Assembly (NCBI RefSeq): GCF_029784165.1 | Contig: NC_073696.1 | Location: 246,693,971-246,757,970, forward strand | Reading direction: 5' to 3' | Origin: Wyeomyia smithii | Taxonomy: Eukaryota; Arthropoda; Insecta; Diptera; Culicidae | DNA: 64,000 nt | Shown here: piece by piece, positions 1-10,247 of the stretch | Layout: each line of letters starts with the position of its first letter | How positions within the stretch are numbered: position 1 is the stretch's first letter | Position numbers and translations under genes: made by a program | Notes under the pieces: generated by a model | The model's database searches: none | What the model was told of the DNA's origin: nothing | The model's input: only the letters and a program-made list of their open reading frames with translations

Positions 1-2279
1 GCATTAGGGAGAAAGTTGGATAGATTCCAAGTGCACCTCGTCACGGCGCCATTAGCCAAACTTGAAACTCGATATGGTGTTTTGCAAAAAATGGCTTTGC
101 CGAGTTACAGCCGGTTTTTTTCAATTTAATGATTTATGATCGTTATTAACGTCTTCGGAAGTAATTGATATTTTTAATAAACAAATAACTTTTTGTTATC
201 GAATAACTGTACTTTTAGAAAACTACAATTTCAATGCATATAAAAATTGTTACACACTTTGAAAAAATCCAAACTGCTTGTTTTCTCGAGCAAAAAGGTT
301 TGTAATTCCCATCATGTTCTTGAGTTTTTTTATAGTCTATCCTTAATGAATTATAACGGGTACTGCCTTATTTCATCCCTTGACAACCTAATTTTGATGG
401 CAATGCAATGACATTACAGAACTTATTGTAACTATAAAGAAACGTTCATAATCAACTGACAGTGGATATTATGTCTTTCTTACATCTTAAGATTGCCTTG
501 CGCCCTTTATTACGTTTTTGGCGGTTTTTGTCGATGCACCTGCATGAGAACCTTTAGCCATGTGCTAATATAACACGTGTGCCGAATATTAGTTAAGACG
601 CAGTTAGCTTTGATTTCCTTACGACTAGCTTCATTCTTCATACCAGGCGAGAGGAGGTGAGTGGAGGACTAAAGGAACAGGAGTGTTTGCGTTGCCACAC
701 ACAAAAAATAACAAACTTTAGTGTACCTCAGGTTCAGAGTTTGCTTGGGAAAAAGACAATTTGAGTAACTTTCGTTTGTCGTGCGCGTGACTGAAAGACA
801 AGCAAACTATATATATATTCCGATTTTGCTCCATAAAAACTTTTTCTCTTTTTTAAATTTCGATTAAGTGCCCAAAAATGCGGACATGTGTTCTTGTGCG
901 AATTTTCCATTAATTTTTTTATCCTTCGGACAGTTTGCTCAAACTCACAGCAACAAGCCCTCGAGCAAAATAATCAAAAGTTCGAAAAGACAGCATCAGC
1001 GGTAGAAAAAGCAATCCCATCCAACTCTTAACCACCAATTTGTCACCATTTTTACGATCTTCCTCAATATCGGCCCTTCGCCTCCCCGCACTCACCCAAC
1101 CAATAACGCGCGAGCAGCTGTTTGAGAAGTGGATAAAATGGCTAAAAGATTCTCCTATTCCTCACAATAGAGCGACCCGCTGGAGCAGGCCAAAGAAAGG
1201 ATACTTCAGGGAATCCCGAACCTACTTCCGCCGCCGAGGGGGCGGCATTTTCACTCAATAAAGCAGATTGTCCACCGGCGCGCCATCCTTGGCGGCTTCC
1301 GGACAGTTCGGAATGAGAAGTGACAGCGCTGTGTAAACAACCCGATTGGACATCCGTCCCTCGGGTTTTGTGAACTGAAATTGGTGACATTTGCTTTGGA
1401 ATTCTGTGTCATCGAGTTTGTCAATAGCAGAACGCCCACCCCCGCGCACCAACAATGGTTTAATTATGTTTCAATCAAGGATTAATCTTTGTTGAGTGGT
1501 GGAGGCTTTTGACGGAATTGTTTCTTTTTTTTTTGGTTCTAATATTTTTTCTTTATTTTGTGTTATCTTTACAGCTGTGTATTGCTGAAATATCTTCAAC
1601 CTTTTGAAAGTAAAGCTTTATATTTCCGCTTGTTAGTTTTGCGAAGAGAGCGAGGGGTAAACAAAATGTCTAACTCTACTATTGATAAAAGAACAACTTT
1701 AATTCGATTCTGATTTCGTGGGTTAGATAGGATTTGAGCTGGCATTTATATCTTACACATTTTTGACGTAGAGCTACAACATCTCTCAGAAACTGCGGCC
1801 AATGTAAAAAAATATTTTCGATTTCAAATGCTAATAACTGATCTATAGTTTTGAATGGATTTGCCTCGTTCTTGCAGCAAACGATTAGAAAATCATCTAT
1901 GTATCCCCTCAAATGAAGAAAGTTCTAATTTGAAACGCACGTCAAAACGCACTTTTTGGCCTTTGATTAGTCGCTCTTAATAATTTCTTTCCCTAGCACG
2001 GTCGATAGGTTATGAGTAGTTGATCAGAAATGCATTTTGCTGGCTATATAGGAGCCTGTCTCTTCTCAAACCAATTATTTTACTAGTGGAAGGCGACTAA
2101 GACGTTCCTAACTAAGTAGCAGGGGATAGCAGCAGCGAAGGCTGCGGCGGGTATCAGCAGTGTAATGGTAGTAGTGAGAGCAGTAGGTGGAGCGGTACTT
2201 CCCCTCTAAAACGTTTTATGTTTGGTAGCGGCAGTATCAGCGGTGGGTACATCGGCCGATACTCCAGTGGCCTCCTCCA
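1..2279. other. Low-copy AT-rich stretch, no gene recognised
   Basis: No reading frame here resembles a known family. A GC-richer patch lies at about 1040-1450, and a short degenerate run of AGC/AGT-like triplets at about 2125-2240. The open frames present are short, overlap on both strands, and lack codon structure that would favour one of them. It could be intergenic or intronic. Confidence 0.5.
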
Positions 2280-2541
2280 GTGAATAAGAACAATATCGCA
2301 CGCTAGCCTGTGGGGCTAAGATCGGTCTCGATCGATATTGTTTTTGGCACATTTTGCATGTTGTAGGTTAAGTATAACGATACACTGTGCCCCAATGCTG
2401 AGTCGAGAAAATGTTCAGTTGAATAGAACCACATTAAACCACATAATTAAACCATTGTGATCGGGAATCGAACCCGGTATCACAACCGTGTCGAAGAGCT
2501 AGCCGATCGACATCACTTACCACAGAACCACGGGGACCACT
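2280..2541 (-). repeat. tRNA-derived SINE-like repeat
   Basis: On the minus strand the head (about 2453-2539) carries both internal pol III promoter boxes: an A-box-like TGGTTCTGTGG and a perfect B box GGTTCGATTCC, about 50 bases apart. The acceptor ends do not pair, so this is not a functional tRNA. A non-tRNA body follows on the minus strand towards about 2280. This is the layout of insect tRNA-headed SINEs. The body boundary is approximate. Confidence 0.6.
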
Positions 2542-3849
2542 CCAGTGAACAGCTGCCGTGTTTTGACAACAAACAAACGGTTTGGGATGCTGGCAATCAA
2601 AATATCTTTCGGCTGCCAAATTTTGAATGTGAAAACGGCCCACTTTTCCACTGTCGGAGATGAAACAGAGATGCGATTGAAACTTAAATTGTCCTTTTGA
2701 GGACAAATTAGTTGCTTAATTGAAAAGTCAATATTTTATCGTTCTCTCACTACATTTTACTCAAAGTGTTGGAACAACGTGACAAAGACGATTGTGTTTG
2801 ACCAAGCAAACTGAGTATTTTTAGCGGATGGAGAAATTTCCAAGATTCAAGACTAGTTCTTTAAACAGGTGTATGCATTTTTGCTCAGAAATTATTAGTT
2901 GTACATAAGCACTGTTTGAAAACAAATTGTAGGAAACAAATAGTGCTTTACAAAAAAAAAATAAACGTGACGAAAATTTTTTTTTGATCAAAATTTTTTT
3001 TTTTTATTGATCTGTCATTTATTTGACACGGCACAAATAGAATTTAATGTTTAATGGCGCCAATTATATTTGGTGTCTTGATCTCTAAATCTCTAAAAAC
3101 AAATTTTTTATTCACGCTGCCGACTACAAGCTGAAATTAAATCTAACATAAAACTAGAATGTTTTTTCATGAGAGGCAAAAAAATTTCTTAATAAACAAT
3201 AAATTTAAATTTGAAACAGAGGGTTATTTTTTTGGAATTTTTCTTTTAAAGATACTAGACGTTTTTACGCAACTTATGATAAAAAGTCGACGATGTAGAA
3301 ATTAAAAAAAAAAGTTTTATGATAGGTTAAGTTTCTAAAAATATATTAATTTCGACATTTCTAATTTTTTTTTATTCCAATGATTTTCATTCAACAACTG
3401 AAAAAGCCATTTCAAATCGAAAAGCTCACTGTGATCAATTTCTTGAAAACATCCGTTTTCTAGTTAATTGAAGAATATCTAGCTTGAGTCGTCAATGACC
3501 ACACATTCCGTAGTTGCTCCTCCGCGATGGATTTGAACTAGAGAAGTTGCACAGAGAATCACGTATATGGCAACTTTGGATTAGTTTACCATCTTCAATG
3601 CACAACAATTCAGTAGCTCTGTATAGATCGATAACGGTGCCGGTCACGTACTCACGGTCTTTAGGGCGGGGAAGGATATTGTGCGAAAGGAGGTGTAACA
3701 GTCATTGTTGCCGAAAACCGAATTTACCTCTGCATCTCTACGATTGCAACGGAAAGGATGGGTTTTGTCACCGTGGTAAGAGACGGAATCGAAATCCACT
3801 ATTTGTATCAAAATCGTTAAAAATCTGTCCACGTGGTATGTGGATGGCC
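2542..3849. other. AT-rich stretch, no gene recognised
   Basis: Very AT-rich, with many A and T homopolymers (about 2950-3010 and 3180-3380). I see no coding region, RNA gene or clear terminal repeat. It ends where a minus-strand RTE-type fragment begins. Confidence 0.5.
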
Positions 3850-4262
3850 CCTTGAGCCATCGTGAACTTTGCGCCCCTCTATTCCTGGTGCTGGCAGGGT
3901 TGCTGAAAAGAAGTGATTTCGCAAGGTTGTCTTTCGGCATCCATACGACGTGACCGGCCCACCGCAACCTATTGACTGGTGTGGGGCCAGGTGTGCGATT
4001 GTGTTCTCACCAAGTAGCGCGTGCAGCTCGTGGTGCATGCGCCGTCGCCATTCTCCGTCGTCCGTCTGTAATCCACCGTTTCGACTTCCAGTCCGCAGCA
4101 CCTTCCGTTCAAAAACTCCAAGAGCGTCAGGGTCCTCCGAGAGAAGCGTTGTTGTTTCGATTCCAAAGGGGACTACCGGTCTTATCAAGGTTTTGTACAG
4201 CGTCAATTTCGTGCGTCGTCGCTCTAGATTCGATCGACGTGCCTTCCGGAATGAAAATAAGG
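3850..4262 (-). pseudogene. C-terminal fragment of an RTE-type non-LTR reverse transcriptase
   Basis: Read on the minus strand, the conceptual protein has the post-RT tail typical of insect RTE-like elements. It runs from an RRRTKLTLYKTLIRPVV-like stretch through ALGVFERKVLRT and a WRRRMHHELH block to a GPV..YGCRK region equivalent to the usual 'RWAGHVxRMP'. The polymerase core and endonuclease are absent. The frame breaks near 3980. A second frame (about 3850-3967) restores the WAGHVVWMP-like segment, so at least one frameshift is present. It lies directly before a BEL/Pao remnant of the opposite orientation. The family is judged from motifs and from the better-preserved relative at 18.6-19.5 kb. 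Confidence 0.75.
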
Positions 4263-4393
4263 CACGATTTCCAGCCTGGATGCGTCTCGGGATCCAGCCT
4301 GGATGCGTTTCTGGACCAAAATAATTCGGCGATCGTCCCAGATATCAACATCATCATCTTGGTTTTAGGAACTCAAGCTCGACAACGCAGACA

Positions 4394-5146
4394 CGACCAG
4401 TTTTCGACGGTTCTGAATTAACGACACTCAGTCGCTCGCTCAATGATGCCCTTATGACAGGTCCGGTGATCCAGGATCCACTCTTTTATCTGCTTCTTCG
4501 GTTTCGCAAGCATTTAGTGGCTCTCGCTGCTGACATCGAAAAGATGTATCTGCAGGTGAAGGTAAACCCGGTTAACACACGTTTACTCCGAATTCTGTGG
4601 AAATTCTCGCCACCAATTTCAACGTACGAGATGTTCAGAGTTAGCTCCATCGTTCTAGCTACATGATGCGTACAGCAAATGGCACACAAGGAAAGAGATC
4701 AGTTTCCACGAGTGAAGGCGGTGCTCGTTTTTGATTTCTGCGTCGACGATTATATCGGAGGGGCGAGATCCGAAGAAGAAACTATCTTGCTGCGGTGAGA
4801 ATTGGTAGAGCTGTTGTCTAAAGGTGGCTCCAGATTCCATAAGTGGGTGTCGAACCCGAAAATAGTATTGGCAGAATTATCTACCGATTGCGAGTTGCGA
4901 ACATCGTCCATTCAGGGTTTCGACCAGCAGTGCGTAAAAATACTGGACGTTAGCTGTATATCGATTTATTGGGTCGCACTGTAAACGGACAGCGGACTAG
5001 GCTAAGCTACCGATTTTACAGCTTCTGTTATCGCTTGGGCTACCCTGAGTGGTTGCTCAGGGTTGTAATGATTCGTTATTACCGGATTTCGAGAAACAGT
5101 TGGCAGTTTATCCCGCCGCAAGCACCAAAGATCTGCAGAGACGTCG
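4394..5146 (+). pseudogene. BEL/Pao pol remnant: reverse transcriptase and start of integrase
   Basis: A single frame from about 4394 to 4980 matches the BEL/Pao reverse transcriptase layout. It reads VFDGSELTT, then SLNDALMTGPVIQDPLF, an ADIEKMYLQVKVNP motif-A block, and the catalytic FCVDDYIGGARS box followed by ELVELLSKGG. Two in-frame stops interrupt it, near 4664 and 4798. A shorter frame further on (about 5095-5146) gives WQFIPPQAP, the conserved integrase stretch found after the catalytic core, so the segment between is deleted. Integrase homology stops at 5147, where a Transib-like end begins, and resumes near 5400. The element would have copied its RNA to DNA and integrated it; this copy cannot. 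Confidence 0.85.
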
Positions 5147-5399
5147 CACTGTGGTCCAGAAATGAAAAAAGGTGGTCAAAAGTCATTTTCTCATAAACGT
5201 TACATTTTAGAGCAATACTGTCTTCGGGAAAGTTTTAGAGTAAAAAAGACCCTTCTTTGGACATTAACAGATCCGTGATGAATACCCCTATAAGTGAGAT
5301 AAAAAGATTATTTTCTTTAAAAATTAATATTTTTTATCGCCGTCTTTGGCAAAGTTTTTCCAAATAACATACCAAAAAACTTTGCTGAAGACATTAGGT
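5147..5399. mobile_element. Partial Transib-like MITE inside BEL/Pao integrase
   Basis: The left end reads CACTGTGGTCCAGAAA, the same terminal pattern (CACWRTGGTYC) as the three complete elements in this window. The five bases before it are CGTCG, which fits the CGWCG target preference described for Transib. No matching right end is visible before integrase coding resumes near 5400, so the right terminus has decayed or been deleted. The interior is AT-rich and non-coding. Confidence 0.45.
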
Positions 5400-5549
5400 A
5401 GCTATTTCTCAATCCTACTGAGCTGGTCGAAGCGGATATGAGCCCACGCCCACTCACCCCGCTGTCGAAAGATCCGAGTGAATTGGACGTGCTCACTCTC
5501 GTTTATTTTTGGACGAGCACATCGCTGTTGGCAATCCTCGACCCGGATA
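5400..5549 (+). pseudogene. BEL/Pao integrase fragment
   Basis: The frame encodes RPLTPLSKDPSELDVLTLVYF followed by LAILDPD. This is the highly conserved BEL/Pao integrase segment usually written 'NSRPLTPLSxDPxDLEALTPGHFL...PDPD'. It continues the pol remnant at 4394-5146 and is cut at 5549 by a 191-bp TA-flanked MITE. The same integrase continues after two nested insertions at about 6620 with DVPTNRLQHEK, so all these pieces belong to one dead element. Confidence 0.85.
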
Positions 5550-5740
5550 CACTGAGGTCGCTTTTTACGCGGGTTGTTTATATGCGTTTTCTTAAACGGG
5601 ACATTTCTACAATAACGCGGATTATTTTTACTCGATTAGGAAGATCATTTGTACGCGGTATCAAATAAGTTTAGTATTGGTATGTCTAATCTAATCTTTT
5701 AAATACGGTACAATCAACCGCGTAAAAAGCGACTCCAGTG
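5550..5740. mobile_element. 191-bp TA-flanked MITE (Tc1/mariner type)
   Basis: The ends are inverted repeats: CACTGAGGTCGCTTTTTACG on the left and its imperfect complement, ending CTCCAGTG, on the right. TA is present immediately outside both ends (5548-5549 and 5741-5742). The host is BEL/Pao integrase, and removing the element with one TA rejoins the integrase frame (DPDT, then the TDVPTNR block), which confirms the boundaries. It is non-coding and would depend on a Tc1/mariner transposase supplied elsewhere. Confidence 0.8.
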
Positions 5741-5750
5741 TACACGGATG

Positions 5751-6619
5751 CACAGTGGTCCAATAAGGCAAAAAGTGGAACTTTATTCCATAGCGCCTTT
5801 CACCTTCATCCTAGCTTAATAGTGTTTCCGGAACAAAAATTAAGTAACTTTTATCGAATATATTCTGTAACTCTGTACATAATGAAGATAGGAATTTTGT
5901 TTGCTCAGCAAAGTTTCAAATTTTTGCACGTTTTAAAATTTTGCCGAATGAAGCATTCCTCTATCTCCTAACACAAAAAAGTTGGTATTTTTGATAAATG
6001 AAAACCTACTGTAACATATGCTCGCCGTACTCTAATATGGGTGAATTGGGACAAATGGAACCTAAAGGAGTTTATAGTACTTCAGCTTAACTTCAAGCAA
6101 AAGACATCATGATTCCATTTACCCCTTTTTAACCTAAAAGTTCTTGAAGTTATCGAAAAAATAAGCTAAAATACGATATAGCTTTGTAAGAAAAAGTCCT
6201 GGAGATATATGGCCTTCGGCAAAAATGTGTGTTTTGTGTGTCCTAACAATTCCTCCGAACAACACTTTCGTGTGAAATGTAACTAACAAAGCTTAAGTAC
6301 AAAAAACTAACTTTTAGGTAAGTTCCATTTAATATACTTTATAACTTTGTACCGAAAGAAGATAGGATTTACATTTGTTCGACAAAGTTTCATATTTTTG
6401 AATCTTCTACAACTTTGCTGAAAAAACTTTTTTTCTATCTCTCAACTCAAAAAAGTTTTTTTCATTTTTAGTTTAGTAAACGTTTTGTTTTTTTTTTACA
6501 ATTTGCAATTATGCGGATCATTCATACAAACGATTGTTCCGAAGACACTTTTAAGCTAGGACGAAGGTGAAAGCGGCCATGAAATTAAGTTCCACTTTTT
6601 GCCTTATTGGACCACTGTG
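5751..6619. mobile_element. Transib-like MITE A (869 bp, palindromic arms)
   Basis: The termini are CACAGTGGTCCAATAAGGC and its exact inverted complement at the right end, and the inverted similarity extends inward for roughly 400 bp per arm. The flanks are GGATG (5746-5750) and AGATG (6620-6624), a 5-bp duplication with one later change. BEL/Pao integrase reads across the reconstructed empty site (ACGGATGTCCCC), giving independent proof of the boundaries. The CACAGTG ends and 5-bp duplication point to the Transib superfamily. No transposase frame is present. Terminal CACAGTG is followed by 12 bases and then an A-rich block, at both ends. Confidence 0.75.
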
Positions 6620-6940
6620 AGATGTCCCCACGAATCGGCTGCAACACGAAAAGTAATTGCACCAGCTGGTTCAGCATCATTAGATGTGGTGAAAGCATTT
6701 CGCAACTCCACGACCAAAACAAAGGATTCTTCTTTGCCAAGCCGCTCATAGTGGGTTAATTGTGATCCTCAAGAAAGACGGAATTGCAGCTATTGAATAG
6801 CCACTGCCTTGCACCATCGAAATCTACCCTGGTCTCGATGACAAAGTGGAGGTAATGAAGGTACAAACGCCCACTGGAGCTGCCGTTCGAGAAAATAGGC
6901 GATTCTCGACAACCCTCAACCCCCGAAGGAGGTTTACAAT
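6620..6940 (+). pseudogene. BEL/Pao integrase C-terminal region
   Basis: After the Transib-like insert the integrase resumes (DVPTNRLQHEK). After frameshifts, a block at about 6735-6935 reads LIVILKKDGIAAIE, IEIYPGLDDKV and VQTPTGAAVRENRR. This matches the C-terminal integrase tail of BEL/Pao elements, which normally reads 'GDLVLI...W..GRI...PG.DG..RVV.V.T..G...R'. An in-frame stop follows AAIE and a frameshift lies near 6735. No 3' LTR is recognisable after about 6940. Confidence 0.75.
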
Positions 6941-7620
6941 TATAGGTTAGATTAATTTCTTTTTTAGTTGGTAAATCCTTAATAGAATTTAACGTTTGTA
7001 TTAAAAAATGGACTTTTCGGATGGTGATAAAAAATTACACAAATAATTGAGATTGATAAATTTCCTGTGGAAGGTAGTTATATTAACTTAGGCCATTACA
7101 AATTTTATTTTCATTTTATGTCACCCCCCCCCCCTTCAAAAATCTTGAAAATTGGAAGGGGAAGAAAAAAAAAGCTCAAACCGTTTTGTTCATTTTATTG
7201 GTTTTCCGACAGCATAAATGCTTTATTTAGCAACAAACATGTTCAGTGACAGCGAGGGTGTCGTCAAAAGGCAAGCGAAATAAATAATAATAATAATAAA
7301 ATGTTATTTTTCAACATTTATTTGAGTGCAAGTTACAAAAGTCATAACTTGCACACAAACTTTGATCAAAGACATTTCTTTTTTTCGTCTCGGTATTATT
7401 TATTTTTTGCCACCCCCTTTGCTAACCTTGATAACCTTGGACATAAGAAGAATTCGAAATTTGTATCAGCCTTACTAGCAAAAAAATTTACGCTTTTGAA
7501 AGCGGTTTTCCGGCAAATTACCGAAATACTCACCATGGCGAACGAAAACTTGTGTGTAGGCATGCTTCTGAGTTATTTGTTATTTTTATTTGTCAATTCC
7601 TCCTTAGTTTTCGGGACATA
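6941..7620. other. AT-rich stretch with C-run and TAA microsatellite
   Basis: No gene is recognised. It contains an 11-base C run (7124-7134), a purine-rich patch (about 7155-7175) and a short TAA repeat (about 7279-7300). It may include the lost 3' end of the BEL/Pao element, but no LTR boundary can be seen. Confidence 0.5.
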
Positions 7621-8140
7621 ATTGTTAGAGTATATCTTACGCTTCAGTTGAGGACGCATTTGGGGGACTTTGGGCTACTCGCTGATTGTGAGCCGCAGCA
7701 GCACCTTCTTGGGGAACTTGGTGTGTGGAATGAACCTTACCTCGGAGCTCACTTCCTTTATAAGGGAAGAAAACACGAAATGCCCTGCCAGTCGTTGCCA
7801 TCCAGGGTGAGATACATCTCGTCGTCCATCACCTCCGCAACGTCGCGATTCGCCAGGAAAATCGACTTCATCATCTTATTCAGTCGCTGCCGCTGCATCA
7901 TTACCTGCAGCTCCGACTGTTTGACGCACACGGTGATGAAGTCAACTTTTTCTTGGTCTTTCTCTTCAGCATCATTTGAAGCTTCCTTTCGCTCAGGGCC
8001 GTTGGCCATACGGAACAAGGCTTTTTTTTCGATGATCTGCTTATTGTCCAATAACACATTTTGGCACTATTAGATGCCATTAGATTAGATGCCAAAGCGA
8101 GCATATCCGGCCTCACGATGTTTCCGACGTGGCAGGCCAC
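7621..8140 (-). pseudogene. Deleted DDE transposase, IS630/Tc1/mariner superfamily
   Basis: On the minus strand a 99-codon frame (7758-8057) runs through a Lys-rich segment, then RLNKMMKSIFLANRDVAEV to VMDDEMYLTLDGNDWQG. The VMDDExYxTL box is the first catalytic aspartate region of a Tc1/mariner-type transposase common in insects. A second frame continues with EVRFIPHTKFPKKVLLRLTISE, the expected next conserved block. It then jumps to VPQMRP and LKRKIYSNN, the region around the last acidic residue. The piece carrying the second catalytic aspartate, and the final Glu itself, are therefore missing: an internal deletion plus frameshifts. The spacing in relatives suggests the mosquito DD37E group, but that is from general knowledge and the deletion prevents counting it here. 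Confidence 0.7.
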
Positions 8141-8229
8141 CGTTATTTGAACGCGTACACCTCTGAACGAAGTAGCTTCACTGTTTCCGCCATTACGGTG
8201 GAGTTCAATTCATAGAGCTGCCAAATTTT

Positions 8230-8610
8230 TCATGTTTTTTTTTCTTTTTTTTTCTGTATGGAACCTATTGCGCCCAGTAGTTTTTGATCTTTTGTGGCAT
8301 TGTCCGGATGTTTTAGCTGTCCACACTATTTTATACCCTTTTGCAGTGTTACTTATTGAAATGTAACCTGCTCTGTGTTCAAGTGCTCTTTGTCTTCTCC
8401 TTCAGACTTAGTAACCTACTTCCTTCCTTATCGACCTTAACATATCCCTGCAAGCTATCTCTCTAGCGGCGTATTACGTGTGGAAGAGCCTGAGAATAAG
8501 CCCATACTTGAGTCCTTTTTGCCAACGAATGGCTTGGTTCTACTAAGATTCGAACCTATCACCACTTGCTTGTCAAAACGAACTCTGTAACCTTGTGGCT
8601 ACGAAGCTGT
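8230..8610 (-). repeat. tRNA-derived SINE with poly(A) tail
   Basis: On the minus strand the head carries a near-A-box TAGCCACAAGG and the B box GGTTCGAATC (about 8540-8600). A non-tRNA body of about 280 bp follows and ends in an A-rich tail, read as T runs at about 8229-8256 on the given strand. The tRNA fold is degenerate. The layout (tRNA-like promoter, unrelated body, A-tail) is that of a SINE. Confidence 0.65.
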
Positions 8611-10247
8611 ATGATGCATGAGTAGTTTCGTCGATGCATGTAAAGATAAACTCATGAAAAATCGGCAATTTCTTTCCATTTTTTGAATGCCGTTGATGGC
8701 CGGCGTATTATGCATATGGGTCATTCCATACGAAGTGACCACGAAAAAGCACAAACTTGGACACGACCATCACAGATTTTGCTCAAAGTTGGGAGAATTA
8801 TTCATCTACTGTCACTTTGGAAAAATCTCAAATTTGATGTCGATTGGAATAGCCCCCGCTCTGTGGGACCCCTCTGTTTATTGCAAAGTCACGCATTTTT
8901 TGTTCAAAATCTCTTTTTTCTTTTTCTTACAATAAATAGACGTAAGATGTCCGAAAAATATTAATAGATGATTTTTGAAGAAAATAAACCAGGGAGTCCA
9001 GAAAAAATATAAGTTTTGACCAGAAGTGTTGCCAGAATAATTATTTTTGTATTTGAAAACTAAATTTACATTTTTCGGCAAATGTAACCATATTGATTTG
9101 AAATTTGATAATTTCATCGTGTTTCTAGGAAAATTTCACATAAGAAACAAATATCATCCCGAGGTAATATGAGCCAATCTCGAGATATAACAATTTTACG
9201 ACAAAAGTTGTAAACTGCGTAGTTATTTTTTTACAATTTGTAGATGTAAGACAACCGAAAAATAGTGATAGATGAATTTTGAAGAAAATAAACCAAAGAA
9301 TCCAGAAAAAAAAATTATTTTTGACCGAAAGTGTTGCCAGATGGATTATTTTTGTTTTTTAAAACAAAATTTACATTTTTCGGCAAATGCAGCCATTTTT
9401 ATTTTAAAATTGATAATTTCATCGTGTTCCTTGGAAAATTTCACATAAGAAACAACTATCATCCCGAGGTAATAAGAGCTAATCTCGAGATATAGCATTT
9501 TTATGAAAATAGTTCTGAATTTTGTAATTATTTTTCGTAAAAATGTTATATCTCAAGATTGGCTCATATGGGTGGTAAGTGCTTCTTACGTGAAATTTTC
9601 CGAGAAATACGATGAAACCATCAAATTTAAAATAAAATTAGCTGCATTGGCCGAAAAATGCAAAATAAATTTAAAATACAAAAATAATCTATCTGGCAAC
9701 ACTTCTGGTCAAAAACAATATTTTTTCTTGATTCCTTGGTTTATTTTCTTCAAAATTCACCTATCACTATTTTTCGCGTGTCTTGCGTCTATAAATTATA
9801 AAATAAAATAATTACGAAGTTTACAACTTTTTCAGTAAAAATGTTATATCTCGAGATTGGCTCATATTACCTCGGGATGATAGTTGTTTTTTAGGTGAAA
9901 TTTTCCAAGAAACACGATGAAATTATCAAATTTAAAACCAAAATGGCTACATTTGCCGAAAAATGTAAATTTAGTTTTCAAATACAAAAATAATTAATCT
10001 GGCAACACTTCTGGTCAAAACTTATATTTTTTCTGGATTCCTTGATTTATTTTCTTCAAAAATCATCTATCAGTATTTTTCGGACACGTCTATTTATTGT
10101 GAGAAAAAGAAAAAAAGAGATTTTTAACAAAAAATGCGTGACTTTGCAATAAACAGAGGGGTCCCACAGAGCGGGGGCTATTCCAATCGACACCAAATTT
10201 GGGATTTTTCCAAAGTGACAGTAGATGAATAATTATCCCAACTTTGA

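Noticed and set aside
2453..2539. Possible functional tRNA gene (minus strand)
   Set aside because: B box is perfect but the acceptor arms do not pair and a non-tRNA body follows; SINE head is the better reading.
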